Of a DNA stretch of 64,000 bases, positions 36,106 through 45,409 are shown piece by piece. The notes under the pieces were generated by a model. That model had not been told where the DNA came from. It saw only the letters and a list, made by a program, of their open reading frames with translations, and did no database searches. Where the stretch lies: the NCBI GenBank assembly GCA_023399055.1, contig JAEWQV010000034.1:248001-312000 (forward strand). Reading direction: 5' to 3'. The stretch comes from Bacillota bacterium. GTDB taxonomy: Bacteria; Bacillota; Clostridia; Lachnospirales; Lachnospiraceae. Position numbers and translations under genes: made by a program. Every line of letters starts with the position of its first letter. Within the stretch, counting starts at the first letter, position 1.

Positions 36106-37329
36106 ATGAAAAAGAAAATGATAATGTACATAGTAGCAATGGTCTGCTTTTTAGCAGGTGCGTTTGCTACAACTACAACTTGTCAGGCGGCTAGTGCAGA
36201 AATTACCATTACCGCAGACTCGAAAGAAGTAACGGTAGGAGACAGCCTTTTTGTTTATATTAACATTAACTCGGAGACACTTTTTGGAGATTTTGAAGCA
36301 TATTTAGCATATGATAAAGAACTTCTTAAATTTAAGGAAGGAGAATCCGTAATTAGTGGTGGAGATGGTCTTTTAAGTGTTTCTGATATGGGTGTACTCC
36401 AAGGAGATAACACAAGAAGATACACTATGGAGTTTGAAGCACTTAAGTCGGGCTATTGTGAAATATCCTTTGATGGAAGAACACCAATATATGAATTTAC
36501 CAATGGAAATGAGATGTCAGTCTCAAGTTCAGCATTAACTATAAATATTAAGGCACAACCATCGGCTTCAACAAATGCGAAACTAAAATCCTTAAAAATT
36601 AGTTCCTATGAGTTGTCCCCAAAGTTTGATTCCGGAATAACAGAATATGATATTAATGTTGACAGTGATACAGAAGAATTAGTTATTTCCGCATTGCCAG
36701 AAGATGAGAAAGCAACGATTTCCATAAGTGGCAATGAAAAGTTTCAAGAAGGAAAAAATAATGTTATTATTTCTGTGATAGCAGAATCAGGAGATGGCAT
36801 AAAATATACTATTCATGTTAATAAAACTGGAATTGAGGTTACGCCAACAACGCCACCGAATCCAATACCAGCAGGGGAAACAAAGGACGTTGAAATTGTG
36901 AGTATTGATGGTGAGGAATATATTGTTATTAGTGGAAGATTTAAGTTAATAGAAGCAGGGAGTGAAGTTCAAGTACCGGAAGGTTATCAAGTGAGCAGTA
37001 TAACCTTGGCTGGCAATTCGGTCACAGCTTATGTACCCAAGGACAACGCAACGAGCGATTTCATACTCCTTTATGCAATGAATGAAAATGATGAAGCAAG
37101 TTTTTATCGTTTTGACAGAGTGGAAAATACCTTACTCAGATATCAACCCGACCCACAGAAAATAGAAACAGATAACGGTGTAGATGCAGATAAGATAATA
37201 GAATTAGAAAAACAATATAATAATAATTTAACTAAGGCAGCTATCTTTATTGCGATTCTATGTGCAATCAGCGGTGTGTTGGCATTTGTTAGCATTCGTT
37301 TTTGGTTAAAACTTAAAAGAAGAAGATAA
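36106..37329 (+). CDS. Membrane-anchored protein with cohesin-like and cadherin-like domains
   Basis: The 407-residue protein has a signal peptide (1-28), a cohesin-like beta domain (about 29-150; VTVGDSLFVYININSETLFG, AYLAYDKELLKF), a cadherin-like beta-sandwich (about 155-245; LKSLKISSYELSP, EYDINVDSDTEEL, YTIHVNKTG), a short Thr/Pro linker, a further beta part (about 260-370) and a C-terminal membrane helix (about 377-398) ending in a basic tail (LKLKRRR). The topology places the domains outside the cell. Cohesins bind dockerins in cellulosomes, but isolated ones occur on surface proteins without dockerin partners. The neighbour upstream shares the cadherin-like fold. Confidence 0.8.
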   Translation: MKKKMIMYIVAMVCFLAGAFATTTTCQAASAEITITADSKEVTVGDSLFVYININSETLFGDFEAYLAYDKELLKFKEGESVISGGDGLLSVSDMGVLQGDNTRRYTMEFEALKSGYCEISFDGRTPIYEFTNGNEMSVSSSALTINIKAQPSASTNAKLKSLKISSYELSPKFDSGITEYDINVDSDTEELVISALPEDEKATISISGNEKFQEGKNNVIISVIAESGDGIKYTIHVNKTGIEVTPTTPPNPIPAGETKDVEIVSIDGEEYIVISGRFKLIEAGSEVQVPEGYQVSSITLAGNSVTAYVPKDNATSDFILLYAMNENDEASFYRFDRVENTLLRYQPDPQKIETDNGVDADKIIELEKQYNNNLTKAAIFIAILCAISGVLAFVSIRFWLKLKRRR

Positions 37330-37377
37330 CAGTAGATGAATTAGATTGATGGAAAAAGTACATTAAAATAAAAGGTA

Positions 37378-37405
37378 TTGACATTTATAGTGTATTTGTT
37401 ATATT
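37378..37405 (+). promoter_or_regulatory. Predicted promoter of the GntR-mcsA-mcsB-clpC operon
   Basis: TTGACA (37378-37383), 16 bases, TATATT (37400-37405). No CtsR box (GGTCAAANNNGGTCAAA type) was found. Confidence 0.72.
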
Positions 37406-37425
37406 AGAGATATAACAGATATAAC
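37398..37425. promoter_or_regulatory. Operator-like repeat overlapping the -10 box
   Basis: GTTATAT (37398-37404), a five-base spacer and ATATAAC (37410-37416) form a perfect palindrome over the -10 region, and GATATAAC recurs at 37418-37425. The place fits a repressor site, plausibly of the GntR protein encoded next; the link is inference. Confidence 0.55.
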
Positions 37426-37562
37426 GAAATAAGTAGAGCCGTTTTTGCTTATATTATATGTTGGTATCTTTTATTTAACTAATGTACTTTTTTGTGTTAC
37501 AACAATTTACTGCATAGTTGAATTTTGTTGTAAGCCGCAAGAGAAATCAAAGAGGTGTTTTC

Positions 37563-37937
37563 ATGTATTTGCAAATAGATTTTAATAGCGATGAAGCAAT
37601 CTATATACAGCTTAGAAATCAGATTATTTATGGAATTGCTACATCACAGCTCCAAGAAGGAGAGTGTCTTCCTTCTGTAAGGGACTTGGCGGAACTCATA
37701 GGAATTAATATGCACACTGTGAATAAGGTATACACTCTTTTGAAGCAAGAGGGTTATGTAAAACTGGATCGCAGAAAGGGTGCAGTGGTTGCCGTTGATA
37801 TTAATAAAATATATGCGGTTCAGGAGATGCGTGATGAGTTGCGGATTGTGTTAGCAAAGGCATTTTGCAAGAATATTAATTGTGAAGAGGCACATGAAAT
37901 TGTCAATGATATCTTCAGTGAATTTGAAAGGGGGTAA
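37563..37937 (+). CDS. GntR-family transcription regulator, YtrA type
   Basis: The 124-residue protein has a GntR winged helix-turn-helix (about 8-75; YIQLRNQIIYGI, LPSVRDLAELIGINMHTVNK, GYVKLDRRKGAVV) and a short helical tail, as in the YtrA subgroup. ATG 37563 has AGAGGTG before it. It takes the position that ctsR has in Bacillus and other Firmicutes in front of mcsA-mcsB-clpC, separated from mcsA by five bases. It is therefore the likely controller of this stress operon, probably by binding the repeat at 37398-37425. Its inducer is unknown. Confidence 0.88.
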   Translation: MYLQIDFNSDEAIYIQLRNQIIYGIATSQLQEGECLPSVRDLAELIGINMHTVNKVYTLLKQEGYVKLDRRKGAVVAVDINKIYAVQEMRDELRIVLAKAFCKNINCEEAHEIVNDIFSEFERG

Positions 37938-37942
37938 CACCT

Positions 37943-38491
37943 ATGTTATGTGATAGATGTCAGAAGAAGGATGCTAAAATTTTATACACTGAGATAGTGA
38001 ATGGATTAAAAAAAGAACAGCATTTATGTGAGGAGTGCGCTACCGATTACACCTCTTTCCAAATGGAAAAGCCAATTATGAATAGTGAGTTAACACTAGG
38101 TGATCTGTTGTCTACCTTACTTGATAATTACAGTACTTATGATAAGAAGAGAACAGGTGAAGTAAAGCCTACCATTACATGTTCCAGTTGCAATACCACT
38201 TATGATGAATTTATTCAAAAGGGACGTTTTGGCTGTGCCGATTGCTATAATAACTTTCATACACAGCTTGGAAAAACCTTTAAGGGGATACAAGGTGCTG
38301 AACAACATGTTGGAAAGAAACCACGTGGGTTTACTGCGGCAGAAACAGCGAAAGTGGTAAAGGGTATTTCAGAAATAGATAAACTTACTTTAAACCTTCA
38401 AGAAGCAATTGAAAAGGAAGAGTTTGAAGAAGCAGCGAGACTTCGAGATTTAATAAAGGTAATGAAGCAGGAGGAGGCAAGCAATGCTTAA
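37943..38491 (+). CDS. mcsA: McsA, activator of the McsB arginine kinase
   Basis: The 182-residue protein has two zinc-finger pairs (CDRCQ with CEEC near the start; CSSC with CADC at about 74-100) and a C-terminal UVR motif (LNLQEAIEKEEFEEAARLRD). McsA activates McsB for labelling misfolded proteins. It overlaps mcsB by eight bases. GGGGG lies before ATG 37943. Confidence 0.93.
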   Translation: MLCDRCQKKDAKILYTEIVNGLKKEQHLCEECATDYTSFQMEKPIMNSELTLGDLLSTLLDNYSTYDKKRTGEVKPTITCSSCNTTYDEFIQKGRFGCADCYNNFHTQLGKTFKGIQGAEQHVGKKPRGFTAAETAKVVKGISEIDKLTLNLQEAIEKEEFEEAARLRDLIKVMKQEEASNA

Positions 38492-39518
38492 ATGGTATGA
38501 ACAAAATGTACCAGACAGTGATGTGGTAATCTCCAGTCGCATAAGGCTTGCAAGAAACCTCAAAACCTACCCTTTTTCGTCAAAAATTTCAGAGCAACAA
38601 GCGGAAGAGCTGGTGGAAGAGGTAAAAGCCATTGCCCCAATTCTGTCTGAAAAAGAAAACAGAAGATTTTATGCCTGCAATATTAAAACACTCAATGATA
38701 TTGATAAAACAGCTATGGTAGAGCGACATATTGTGAGTCCTCTTTTGGCTGAAAAGGAACAGACAACAGGACTCATCCTGTCAGACGATGAAACCCACAG
38801 TATTATGATTAATGAGGAAGATCACGTAAGAATTCAGGCGATTATGGGTGGATTAAATCTAGAGAAAGCCTATAGTGAAGCAGATCGTCTTGATGATATT
38901 GCTTGTGATAAACTCAATTTTGCTTATGATGAAAAATACGGATATCTAACCTCTTGTCCAACAAATACAGGAACTGGACTACGTGCCTCCTGTATGGTGT
39001 TTCTGCCAGCGCTTAGTGCCGCAAGAATGATTCAGAAATTAATTGAAGAGGTAGCTAAGTATGGGGTAACCATCCGTGGAATTTATGGAGAAGGTACCAA
39101 AAGTTTAGGTAGTATCTATCAGATTTCAAATCAAAAGACAATGGGAATTTCAGAGGCAGAAACAATCGAGAATTTGAAACGTATTGTATTTCAGGTAGTT
39201 AAGCAAGAACGTAAACGCAGAGAATATATGATGTCGGTGAATGCGGATGAAATTGAGGATCAGGTATATCGAACCTACGGAATATTAAAGTATGCAAGGC
39301 AAATCTCCTCTGATGACGCGATGACACTGCTTTCACAGATTAAGTTTGGAATGGATTGCGGATTGGTTACCTTCGACAGGGATATTAATATTCATAAACT
39401 GATGATGGGGGTTCAACCTGGAAGTCTTCAGTGGACCTTAGGTAAAAATGTTGGAAGTTTAACCAGAGATCAAGCTAGAGCTGAATATATAAGAAAAGAA
39501 TTGCCTACAATTATTTAG
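38484..39518 (+). CDS. mcsB: Protein-arginine kinase McsB
   Basis: McsB phosphorylates arginine residues on misfolded proteins so that ClpC-ClpP degrades them. The 344-residue protein belongs to the phosphagen-kinase fold: SSRIRLARNLKTYPF near the N-terminus, SDDETHSIMINEEDHVRIQ, YLTSCPTNTGTGLRASCM (with the nucleotide-site Cys) and the C-terminal EYIRKELP. It starts within mcsA, so translation is coupled. Confidence 0.95.
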   Translation: MLKWYEQNVPDSDVVISSRIRLARNLKTYPFSSKISEQQAEELVEEVKAIAPILSEKENRRFYACNIKTLNDIDKTAMVERHIVSPLLAEKEQTTGLILSDDETHSIMINEEDHVRIQAIMGGLNLEKAYSEADRLDDIACDKLNFAYDEKYGYLTSCPTNTGTGLRASCMVFLPALSAARMIQKLIEEVAKYGVTIRGIYGEGTKSLGSIYQISNQKTMGISEAETIENLKRIVFQVVKQERKRREYMMSVNADEIEDQVYRTYGILKYARQISSDDAMTLLSQIKFGMDCGLVTFDRDINIHKLMMGVQPGSLQWTLGKNVGSLTRDQARAEYIRKELPTII

Positions 39519-39544
39519 AAAATGGTAGAATGGAGGACATAAAG

Positions 39545-41992
39545 ATGAATGAAAAACTAACAGAAAATGCGAAGAAAGCCGTTAACGTGGCCAGAGAAGT
39601 GGCATTTCGCTTATCCCATAATTATATCGGTACCGAACACTTACTCATTGGATTACTAGAAGTGGAAGGTGTTGCTTCAAAAATACTAGAAGAGAATGGC
39701 GTTACCACCGATAAAGTTTTAGAGCTTGTAAATCAATTGATTGCACCAAGCAACGGTGTTGAAATCATGGATGCAGGAACCTTTACACCAAGGTCCAAGA
39801 GAATTTTGGATCAAAGCCATAAAGAAGCAGCAAAATTTAAAGCTCAATTGGTAGGAACAGAACATATTTTAATATCACTAATTAAAGAATCAGATTGTAT
39901 TGCAGTAAGATTACTAAATACTCTTGGGGTGAACGTGCAGAAGGTATACTTCGATATTCTTGCAGCTTCTGGTGTGGATATTAACGCTGCGAAGAACGAG
40001 TACACGGCAGCTAAAGGGAAACAAAAGGGAAAGACCAGTGCAACGCCAACCTTGGATCAATATAGTAGAGACCTTACAGAATATGCCAGAGAAGGAAAGC
40101 TTGATCCGGTTATCGGAAGAGAAAATGAAATTCAAAGAGTAGTACAGATTCTTAGCCGTAGAACCAAGAACAATCCATGTCTGGTTGGAGAGCCAGGTGT
40201 TGGTAAGACTGCAATTGCAGAAGGCCTTGCATTAAAAATAGTAGAAGGTAATATACCGGATACAATTAAAGAAAAACGAGTAGTAACACTCGATCTATCC
40301 GGAATGGTAGCAGGCAGTAAATATCGTGGTGAATTTGAAGAAAGAATTAAGAAGGTAATCAGTGAAGTAATTGCAGATGGAAGCGTATTATTATTTATTG
40401 ACGAAATCCATACAATTATTGGTGCTGGTGGAGCTGAAGGCGCAATTGATGCCTCAAATATCTTAAAGCCATCCTTAGCAAGAGGAGAACTTCAAATAAT
40501 TGGTGCAACCACAAGAGAAGAATATCGTAAATATATTGAAAAGGATGCAGCTCTTGAAAGAAGATTTCAGCCAGTGGTAGTGGAAGAACCTTCTGAAGAT
40601 GAGGCAATTCAAATATTATTTGGTTTACGTGATAAATATGAGGCACATCATCAAGTTCGCATTACAGACAGTGCAATTGAGGCAGCAGTTAAATTATCCA
40701 GCAGATATATTAACGATCGTTACCTACCAGACAAAGCCATTGACTTAATGGATGAAGCGGCATCTAAAGTACGCCTAAGCACGTATACCTCTTCTCCGGA
40801 AATTAAAGATATGGAGCAGGAAATCAAACGACTTGAGGATACCAAAGAAAAAGCAATTAAAGAAGAGGCTTATGAAAAAGCCGGTGAGATAAAGAAACAA
40901 CAGGAAGCAATGCAAGAGCAATTAGAAAAGCGTAAGCTTTCTGAAGAGAAGGAAAAGCTGGAGAAGCAATTAGTGGTTAGTGATAATGAAATTGCTGAAA
41001 TCGTAGCAAGTTGGACGAAAATTCCAGTGAAGAAACTTGCAGAGGAAGAGACAGAGCGTCTTCAAAACCTTGAAAGTATCCTTCATAACCGTGTAGTTGG
41101 TCAGGAAGAAGCGGTGGGAGCAGTTGCAAAAGCAATTCGCCGCGGTCGAGTTGGATTAAAGGATCCGAATCGTCCTATCGGTTCCTTCTTATTCTTAGGC
41201 CCTACTGGTGTTGGTAAGACAGAGCTTTCCAAAGCCTTGGCTGAAGCAATGTTTGGCAGCGAAAATTCTATTATTCGTGTTGATATGTCCGAATACATGG
41301 AGAAGCATAGTGTCAGCAAATTAATAGGTTCACCTCCGGGATATGTTGGATATGATGAAGGTGGTCAGTTGAGCGAGAAGGTAAGACAGAACCCTTATTC
41401 TGTTATCCTATTTGATGAGATAGAAAAAGCGCATCCAGATGTATTCAACATTCTTTTGCAGGTACTGGATGATGGTCACATCACCGATGCACAAGGAAGA
41501 AAAGTAAGCTTTAAAAATACAATTATTATAATGACCTCCAATGCTGGTGCACAGAATATTGTTGCTCCTAAGCGTCTTGGTTTTGCTTCCGTAATCGATG
41601 AAAAAGAAGATTACAAGAAAATGAAAGAAGGGGTTATGGATGAGGTGAAGAGAATCTTCAAACCAGAGTTCATTAACCGTATTGACGAGATTATTGTATT
41701 CCACTCCTTAACCAAGGAAAATATTAAGAGCATTGTTTCTATCATGGTTGCTTCTATTGCAAAACGAAGCAAGACACAGATGAACATTGGAATTGAAGCT
41801 TCTGATACAGTGACAGATCATCTTGCAGAGGTTGGCTTTGATCCAAAATACGGTGCTAGACCTCTTCGTAGAGCAATTCAGACCAATATTGAAGATAAGT
41901 TGGCAGAAGCTATCCTTGCAGGTACAATCAAAGAAGGAGATACCGTTCGCGTAGAATATCTTGATAATGAGATGGTATTGCAGGCAAAATAA
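39545..41992 (+). CDS. clpC: AAA+ unfoldase ClpC
   Basis: The 815-residue Hsp100 has a Clp N-terminal double repeat (1-145), AAA domain 1 (Walker A GEPGVGKT about 216), a UVR-containing middle domain (about 410-470) and AAA domain 2 (Walker A GPTGVGKT about 553; ends with the D2-small domain). ATG 39545 lies 8 bases after GGAGG (39532-39536); the longer frame from 39530 lacks a site. It unfolds arginine-phosphorylated proteins for ClpP. mcsA, mcsB and radA flank it. Confidence 0.97.
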   Translation: MNEKLTENAKKAVNVAREVAFRLSHNYIGTEHLLIGLLEVEGVASKILEENGVTTDKVLELVNQLIAPSNGVEIMDAGTFTPRSKRILDQSHKEAAKFKAQLVGTEHILISLIKESDCIAVRLLNTLGVNVQKVYFDILAASGVDINAAKNEYTAAKGKQKGKTSATPTLDQYSRDLTEYAREGKLDPVIGRENEIQRVVQILSRRTKNNPCLVGEPGVGKTAIAEGLALKIVEGNIPDTIKEKRVVTLDLSGMVAGSKYRGEFEERIKKVISEVIADGSVLLFIDEIHTIIGAGGAEGAIDASNILKPSLARGELQIIGATTREEYRKYIEKDAALERRFQPVVVEEPSEDEAIQILFGLRDKYEAHHQVRITDSAIEAAVKLSSRYINDRYLPDKAIDLMDEAASKVRLSTYTSSPEIKDMEQEIKRLEDTKEKAIKEEAYEKAGEIKKQQEAMQEQLEKRKLSEEKEKLEKQLVVSDNEIAEIVASWTKIPVKKLAEEETERLQNLESILHNRVVGQEEAVGAVAKAIRRGRVGLKDPNRPIGSFLFLGPTGVGKTELSKALAEAMFGSENSIIRVDMSEYMEKHSVSKLIGSPPGYVGYDEGGQLSEKVRQNPYSVILFDEIEKAHPDVFNILLQVLDDGHITDAQGRKVSFKNTIIIMTSNAGAQNIVAPKRLGFASVIDEKEDYKKMKEGVMDEVKRIFKPEFINRIDEIIVFHSLTKENIKSIVSIMVASIAKRSKTQMNIGIEASDTVTDHLAEVGFDPKYGARPLRRAIQTNIEDKLAEAILAGTIKEGDTVRVEYLDNEMVLQAK

Positions 41993-42153
41993 TACGTTAC
42001 AGTTCAGACATAAGCTCAATATTTCAATTTTTTACAAAATTAATAGTAGTTGGTAGTGGAAATTGTTTCGAATTTCGTATATAATTGTGCTATGCAAGAA
42101 AAACAGAGAAAAAACTCATACTGTGCAATCAATACTATTAGGAGGATCATACA

Positions 42154-42567
42154 ATGGCAGTCGTGGAAGAGTTAATACGCAAGGAAAGCGATGGAACATT
42201 AAGCTTCGGTAACTATTCATTGAATATAAAATCAAAGGTTTCTGATTTTGAACATCAGGGGGACTTATATAAAGTTAAGACGTTTAGTGAAATTACGAAA
42301 CTGGAGAAGAACGGGATGTTTGTATACGAATCAGTACCCGGAACTGCCGTATTTCATTTTGATTCCAAGGGCAATAGTTTAAGCTTCGAAGTAAGTGGTA
42401 AGGATAATGCTCAAATTACCTTAGAGCTTGAGGCAGATAAAGAATATGAAATCTTAAAAAATGATTCCTATCTGGATAAAATTAAGACAAATATTGGTGG
42501 AAAGCTTATTTTAAGTTTAGAACTTGAAGAAGGAAATAAGGATATTATAAAGGTGGTAAAACAGTAA
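42154..42567 (+). CDS. Conserved small protein between clpC and radA, function unknown
   Basis: The 137-residue protein has no signal peptide or membrane helix; the composition suggests a beta-sandwich. The stretch MFVYESVPGTAVFHF and the pattern ITLELEADKEYE are notable. I recall database entries of similar Lachnospiraceae proteins named 'endosialidase', but nothing in 137 residues supports that activity. AGGAGG precedes ATG 42154; radA starts two bases after the stop, so it is co-transcribed with radA. Confidence 0.75.
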   Translation: MAVVEELIRKESDGTLSFGNYSLNIKSKVSDFEHQGDLYKVKTFSEITKLEKNGMFVYESVPGTAVFHFDSKGNSLSFEVSGKDNAQITLELEADKEYEILKNDSYLDKIKTNIGGKLILSLELEEGNKDIIKVVKQ

Positions 42568-42568
42568 T

Positions 42569-43924
42569 ATGGCTAAAAATAAAACGGTGTTTTTCTGTAA
42601 AGAGTGCGGCTTCGAATCAACAAAATGGTTGGGCCAGTGTCCAGGGTGTAAGGAATGGGATACCTTTACAGAGGAACCCGTTTTAAAGAAGTCAAATAAA
42701 ACCTCTGGAATTAAAATGAACAGAGAGCCGGAGCTTTTATCGAATATAAAAGCCGAGTCAAAGTTAAGACTTTGTTCTGGAATAGAGGAGTTTGACCGTG
42801 TACTGGGAGGGGGTATTGTAAAAGGTAGCCTTGTTCTGGTAGGTGGTGACCCTGGTATTGGTAAATCTACGCTACTATTGCAAATGTGTAGAGAAATCGT
42901 AAATCAGTCGAAGAAGATACTTTATATTTCAGGAGAAGAATCCTTAAGCCAGATTAAAATGAGAGCGGAGAGGCTTGGTGTTTTTACAGGTGAGCTTCTT
43001 TTACTTTGTGAAACTAACTTAGATTTAATCGAAGATACGATTGAAAAACATAAACCAGATATTGTGGTAATTGATTCTATACAAACTATGTTTAAGGATG
43101 AGGTTTCCTCCGCGCCTGGAAGTGTAAGTCAAGTTAGAGAGGCAACGGCCACTCTAATGCAGATTGCCAAGGGGACGGATATTACTGTCTTTATCATAGG
43201 TCATGTGACAAAAGAAGGTGTCGTAGCTGGCCCAAGAGTATTGGAACATATGGTGGATACGGTACTTTATTTTGAAGGTGACAATTATGCCTCCTATCGA
43301 GTGCTAAGAGCTGTTAAAAATCGTTTTGGCTCTACCAACGAAATTGGCGTCTTTGAAATGCAGGGGTCAGGTCTGGTAGAAGTGAAAAATCCTTCGGAGT
43401 TTATGTTGAAAGGGAGACCAGAAGGCGAACCAGGTTCCGTGGTAGCAGCTTCTATTGAAGGAACACGACCGATACTTGTGGAAGTACAAGCCTTGATTTG
43501 CAGGACTAATTTTAATATGCCTCGCAGAACAGCAGCAGGAACAGATTATAATCGAGTTAATCTTCTGATGGCGGTACTTGAAAAACGTGCCGGAATTCAG
43601 CTGTCCGACTGTGATGCTTATGTTAATGTTGCAGGTGGTATGCGAATAACCGAACCTGCACTAGATTTAGCAGTTTCTTGTGCAATCCTCTCCAGTCATA
43701 AAAATATTGCGATAGATCATAGAACCGTAATTTTTGGTGAAGTCGGATTAACAGGAGAGATCAGAGCAGTTAATATGGCAGAGCAACGTGTGTCAGAAGC
43801 TGCAAAAATGGGCTTTGAGGTGTGTATCTTACCGCAAGCGAATAAAGAACATATTAAGGTAAGTGGTATTAAGTTAATAGGTGTTAAAAATCTCCAAGAA
43901 GTTATGGCAATACTGCGTAAATAA
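42569..43924 (+). CDS. radA: DNA repair protein RadA
   Basis: The 451-residue protein has a zinc finger (CKEC...CPGC, residues 10-27), a RecA-like ATPase core (Walker A GGDPGIGKST about 91-100), the RadA-specific KNRFGS motif (about 249) and a C-terminal Lon-like domain (AGGMRITEPALDLAV). It processes branch migration in recombination repair. It lies two bases after the 137-residue gene, at the end of the clpC cluster as in other Firmicutes. Confidence 0.96.
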   Translation: MAKNKTVFFCKECGFESTKWLGQCPGCKEWDTFTEEPVLKKSNKTSGIKMNREPELLSNIKAESKLRLCSGIEEFDRVLGGGIVKGSLVLVGGDPGIGKSTLLLQMCREIVNQSKKILYISGEESLSQIKMRAERLGVFTGELLLLCETNLDLIEDTIEKHKPDIVVIDSIQTMFKDEVSSAPGSVSQVREATATLMQIAKGTDITVFIIGHVTKEGVVAGPRVLEHMVDTVLYFEGDNYASYRVLRAVKNRFGSTNEIGVFEMQGSGLVEVKNPSEFMLKGRPEGEPGSVVAASIEGTRPILVEVQALICRTNFNMPRRTAAGTDYNRVNLLMAVLEKRAGIQLSDCDAYVNVAGGMRITEPALDLAVSCAILSSHKNIAIDHRTVIFGEVGLTGEIRAVNMAEQRVSEAAKMGFEVCILPQANKEHIKVSGIKLIGVKNLQEVMAILRK

Positions 43925-44031
43925 TAGAGCACGAAATATATCGAGCAAGTAACCATAGGATACATAACAACTGCGGCTGGAAGGTTAAGTGATTGAGAAT
44001 TAATCTTTGATATAACAGGGGGATACAGAGG

Positions 44032-44481
44032 ATGAAGGAATTAAAGGATGAATTAATCATTCTTTCAACTGCTCAGGAACGTATGAAGAATGTCACAGAG
44101 TTAATGTGTCAATGGAAGAACTCGCAGATTAATACGGAAAAATGTGCATTTGAGGCAATGAACACGATTGATTATGTCCAAACTCGTTCAAAGGAAAGTA
44201 AGAGCCTTCTTATAATGCTTCAGGAATGTTATAAAGAAATAGCCAGTGCTGCACCAGAGGATAAGAGAGAAAGCATGGCAAGTCTACTAGACGAACTTAA
44301 TGGTCTGCTTCATCTGATTTCTGAGACTACTGCAACAGCGAATGACATCGCACATCGTATGGAGGATGAGATAGCCTTCCAAAAGGTATTAGGGGATGAC
44401 ATTCACAAGGAGCTTGTAAAAGCAGGAGAAAGTATTGATTTGGCTACTGCAGCTACGGAATTAATTATGGTTGATTTATAG
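44032..44481 (+). CDS. All-helical protein, function unknown
   Basis: This 149-residue protein is predicted helical throughout, with heptad-like spacing and no signal or membrane segment. It begins MKELKDELIILSTAQERMKN; GGGGG lies seven bases upstream. The pattern recalls methyl-accepting or FlgN-like helical bundles but no family is claimed. It is convergent with the next gene and ends by a shared hairpin. Confidence 0.65.
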   Translation: MKELKDELIILSTAQERMKNVTELMCQWKNSQINTEKCAFEAMNTIDYVQTRSKESKSLLIMLQECYKEIASAAPEDKRESMASLLDELNGLLHLISETTATANDIAHRMEDEIAFQKVLGDDIHKELVKAGESIDLATAATELIMVDL

Positions 44482-44486
44482 GAATG

Positions 44487-44520
44487 AGGTTGGAGGATAT
44501 TAGTACATATCCTCCAACCT
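44487..44520. terminator. Shared terminator between convergent genes
   Basis: AGGTTGGAGGATAT (44487-44500) pairs perfectly with ATATCCTCCAACCT (44507-44520) around TAGTAC. The minus-strand gene stops inside the loop (44500-44502), so its last codons form part of the hairpin. Confidence 0.85.
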
Positions 44521-45060
44521 TATTTTATACACTTCATAATCCCATCTAGTCTCCTCTGATAATGAGCTATACTCATTCTCTGTATCTCTTAGAGCATACT
44601 CATCCCGTAGTCTGGATTGCATCTGGCTGTGATACCCTGCCCGGGTTGCTCTGGCATAACGTTCCAGGCAGGTATTTCGTAGATATTCCATATCACCAAA
44701 GCAAATTTCATCAAACTGCTTTCTCATAAAGCTGATTAATTCGTCATCCGTTAACTCATCTTGAGTTTCATTTTTATAAAGATAAAAAACTTCCTGTAGT
44801 TCCGCTAGAGTATTGGTATAGTTCTCCTGATTAATGTATTGTGAGTCACAGAAGGAATCAATAAGCTTTGGCAGAATACCTGATCCGAATTCTACGCGCT
44901 GGTTGTCAGTAAGTGAGCTTTTTCTAGTTGTCATTAAATTGGTTACATCTTCTGAGGTTAATACTAATCCGTATGGTTCTGTCTTTTTATTACAATCCAA
45001 TATCTTAAGTAATTCTTCCTGTTTCTGTTTTGCAACAATTAAATGAAACATATCCTCCAT
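44500..45060 (-). CDS. Protein of unknown function, DUF6323-like
   Basis: The 186-residue protein begins MEDMFHLIVAKQKQEELLK and is mainly helical and acidic. The label DUF6323 is from memory and uncertain. AAAGGAGTGCTGTT precedes ATG 45060. It converges on the helical 149-residue gene. No catalytic motif is evident. Confidence 0.68.
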   Translation of the reverse strand: MEDMFHLIVAKQKQEELLKILDCNKKTEPYGLVLTSEDVTNLMTTRKSSLTDNQRVEFGSGILPKLIDSFCDSQYINQENYTNTLAELQEVFYLYKNETQDELTDDELISFMRKQFDEICFGDMEYLRNTCLERYARATRAGYHSQMQSRLRDEYALRDTENEYSSLSEETRWDYEVYKIRLEDMY

Positions 45061-45409
45061 AACAGCACTCCTTTAATTATTGTTTTTAAACATAACTTTT
45101 AAATATAACTTTTAACCTAAAAACTTTTAAAACATGAATTGCTAATGTTAACTAGGATTAGTGCAAAATTCTATAGACATTTGTGTAGCACGAATGATAC
45201 CTAAATCATATACGGACAGCATTTTTATTACAAGTCTAGTAACTACGGAATTTTTGAGGTATAATTATAGTAGAGAGATACAATTTTAATTTACATGAAA
45301 GTAAACATGTACATAAACGATACAACAGGTATTCTCAAAATCATCTTCAATATCGTAATAGATTAAAAATAATATGGACAGGTTATTAGAGACGACTTTG
45401 GGAGGTTTT
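45061..45409. other. Divergent gap, nothing recognised
   Basis: The 349 AT-rich bases between the minus-strand gene at 45060 and the AraC regulator gene contain a TATAAT at 45260-45265 without a matching -35 box. No other signal was found. Confidence 0.4.

Larger units (their letters stand above)
37356..37489. repeat. Inverted repeat enclosing the clp operon promoter
   Basis: AAGTACATTA...TAAAAGGTAT (37356-37378) is inverted as GGTATCTTTTATTTAACTAATGTACTT (37463-37489). Arms match except for a four-base gap and a mismatch. The promoter and its operator-like repeat lie between the arms, and the left arm is upstream of the start of transcription. Confidence 0.6.

Noticed and set aside
42154..42567. 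Endosialidase activity for the 137-residue protein
   Set aside because: A database-type name recalled from memory; the length and lack of sialidase motifs do not support it.
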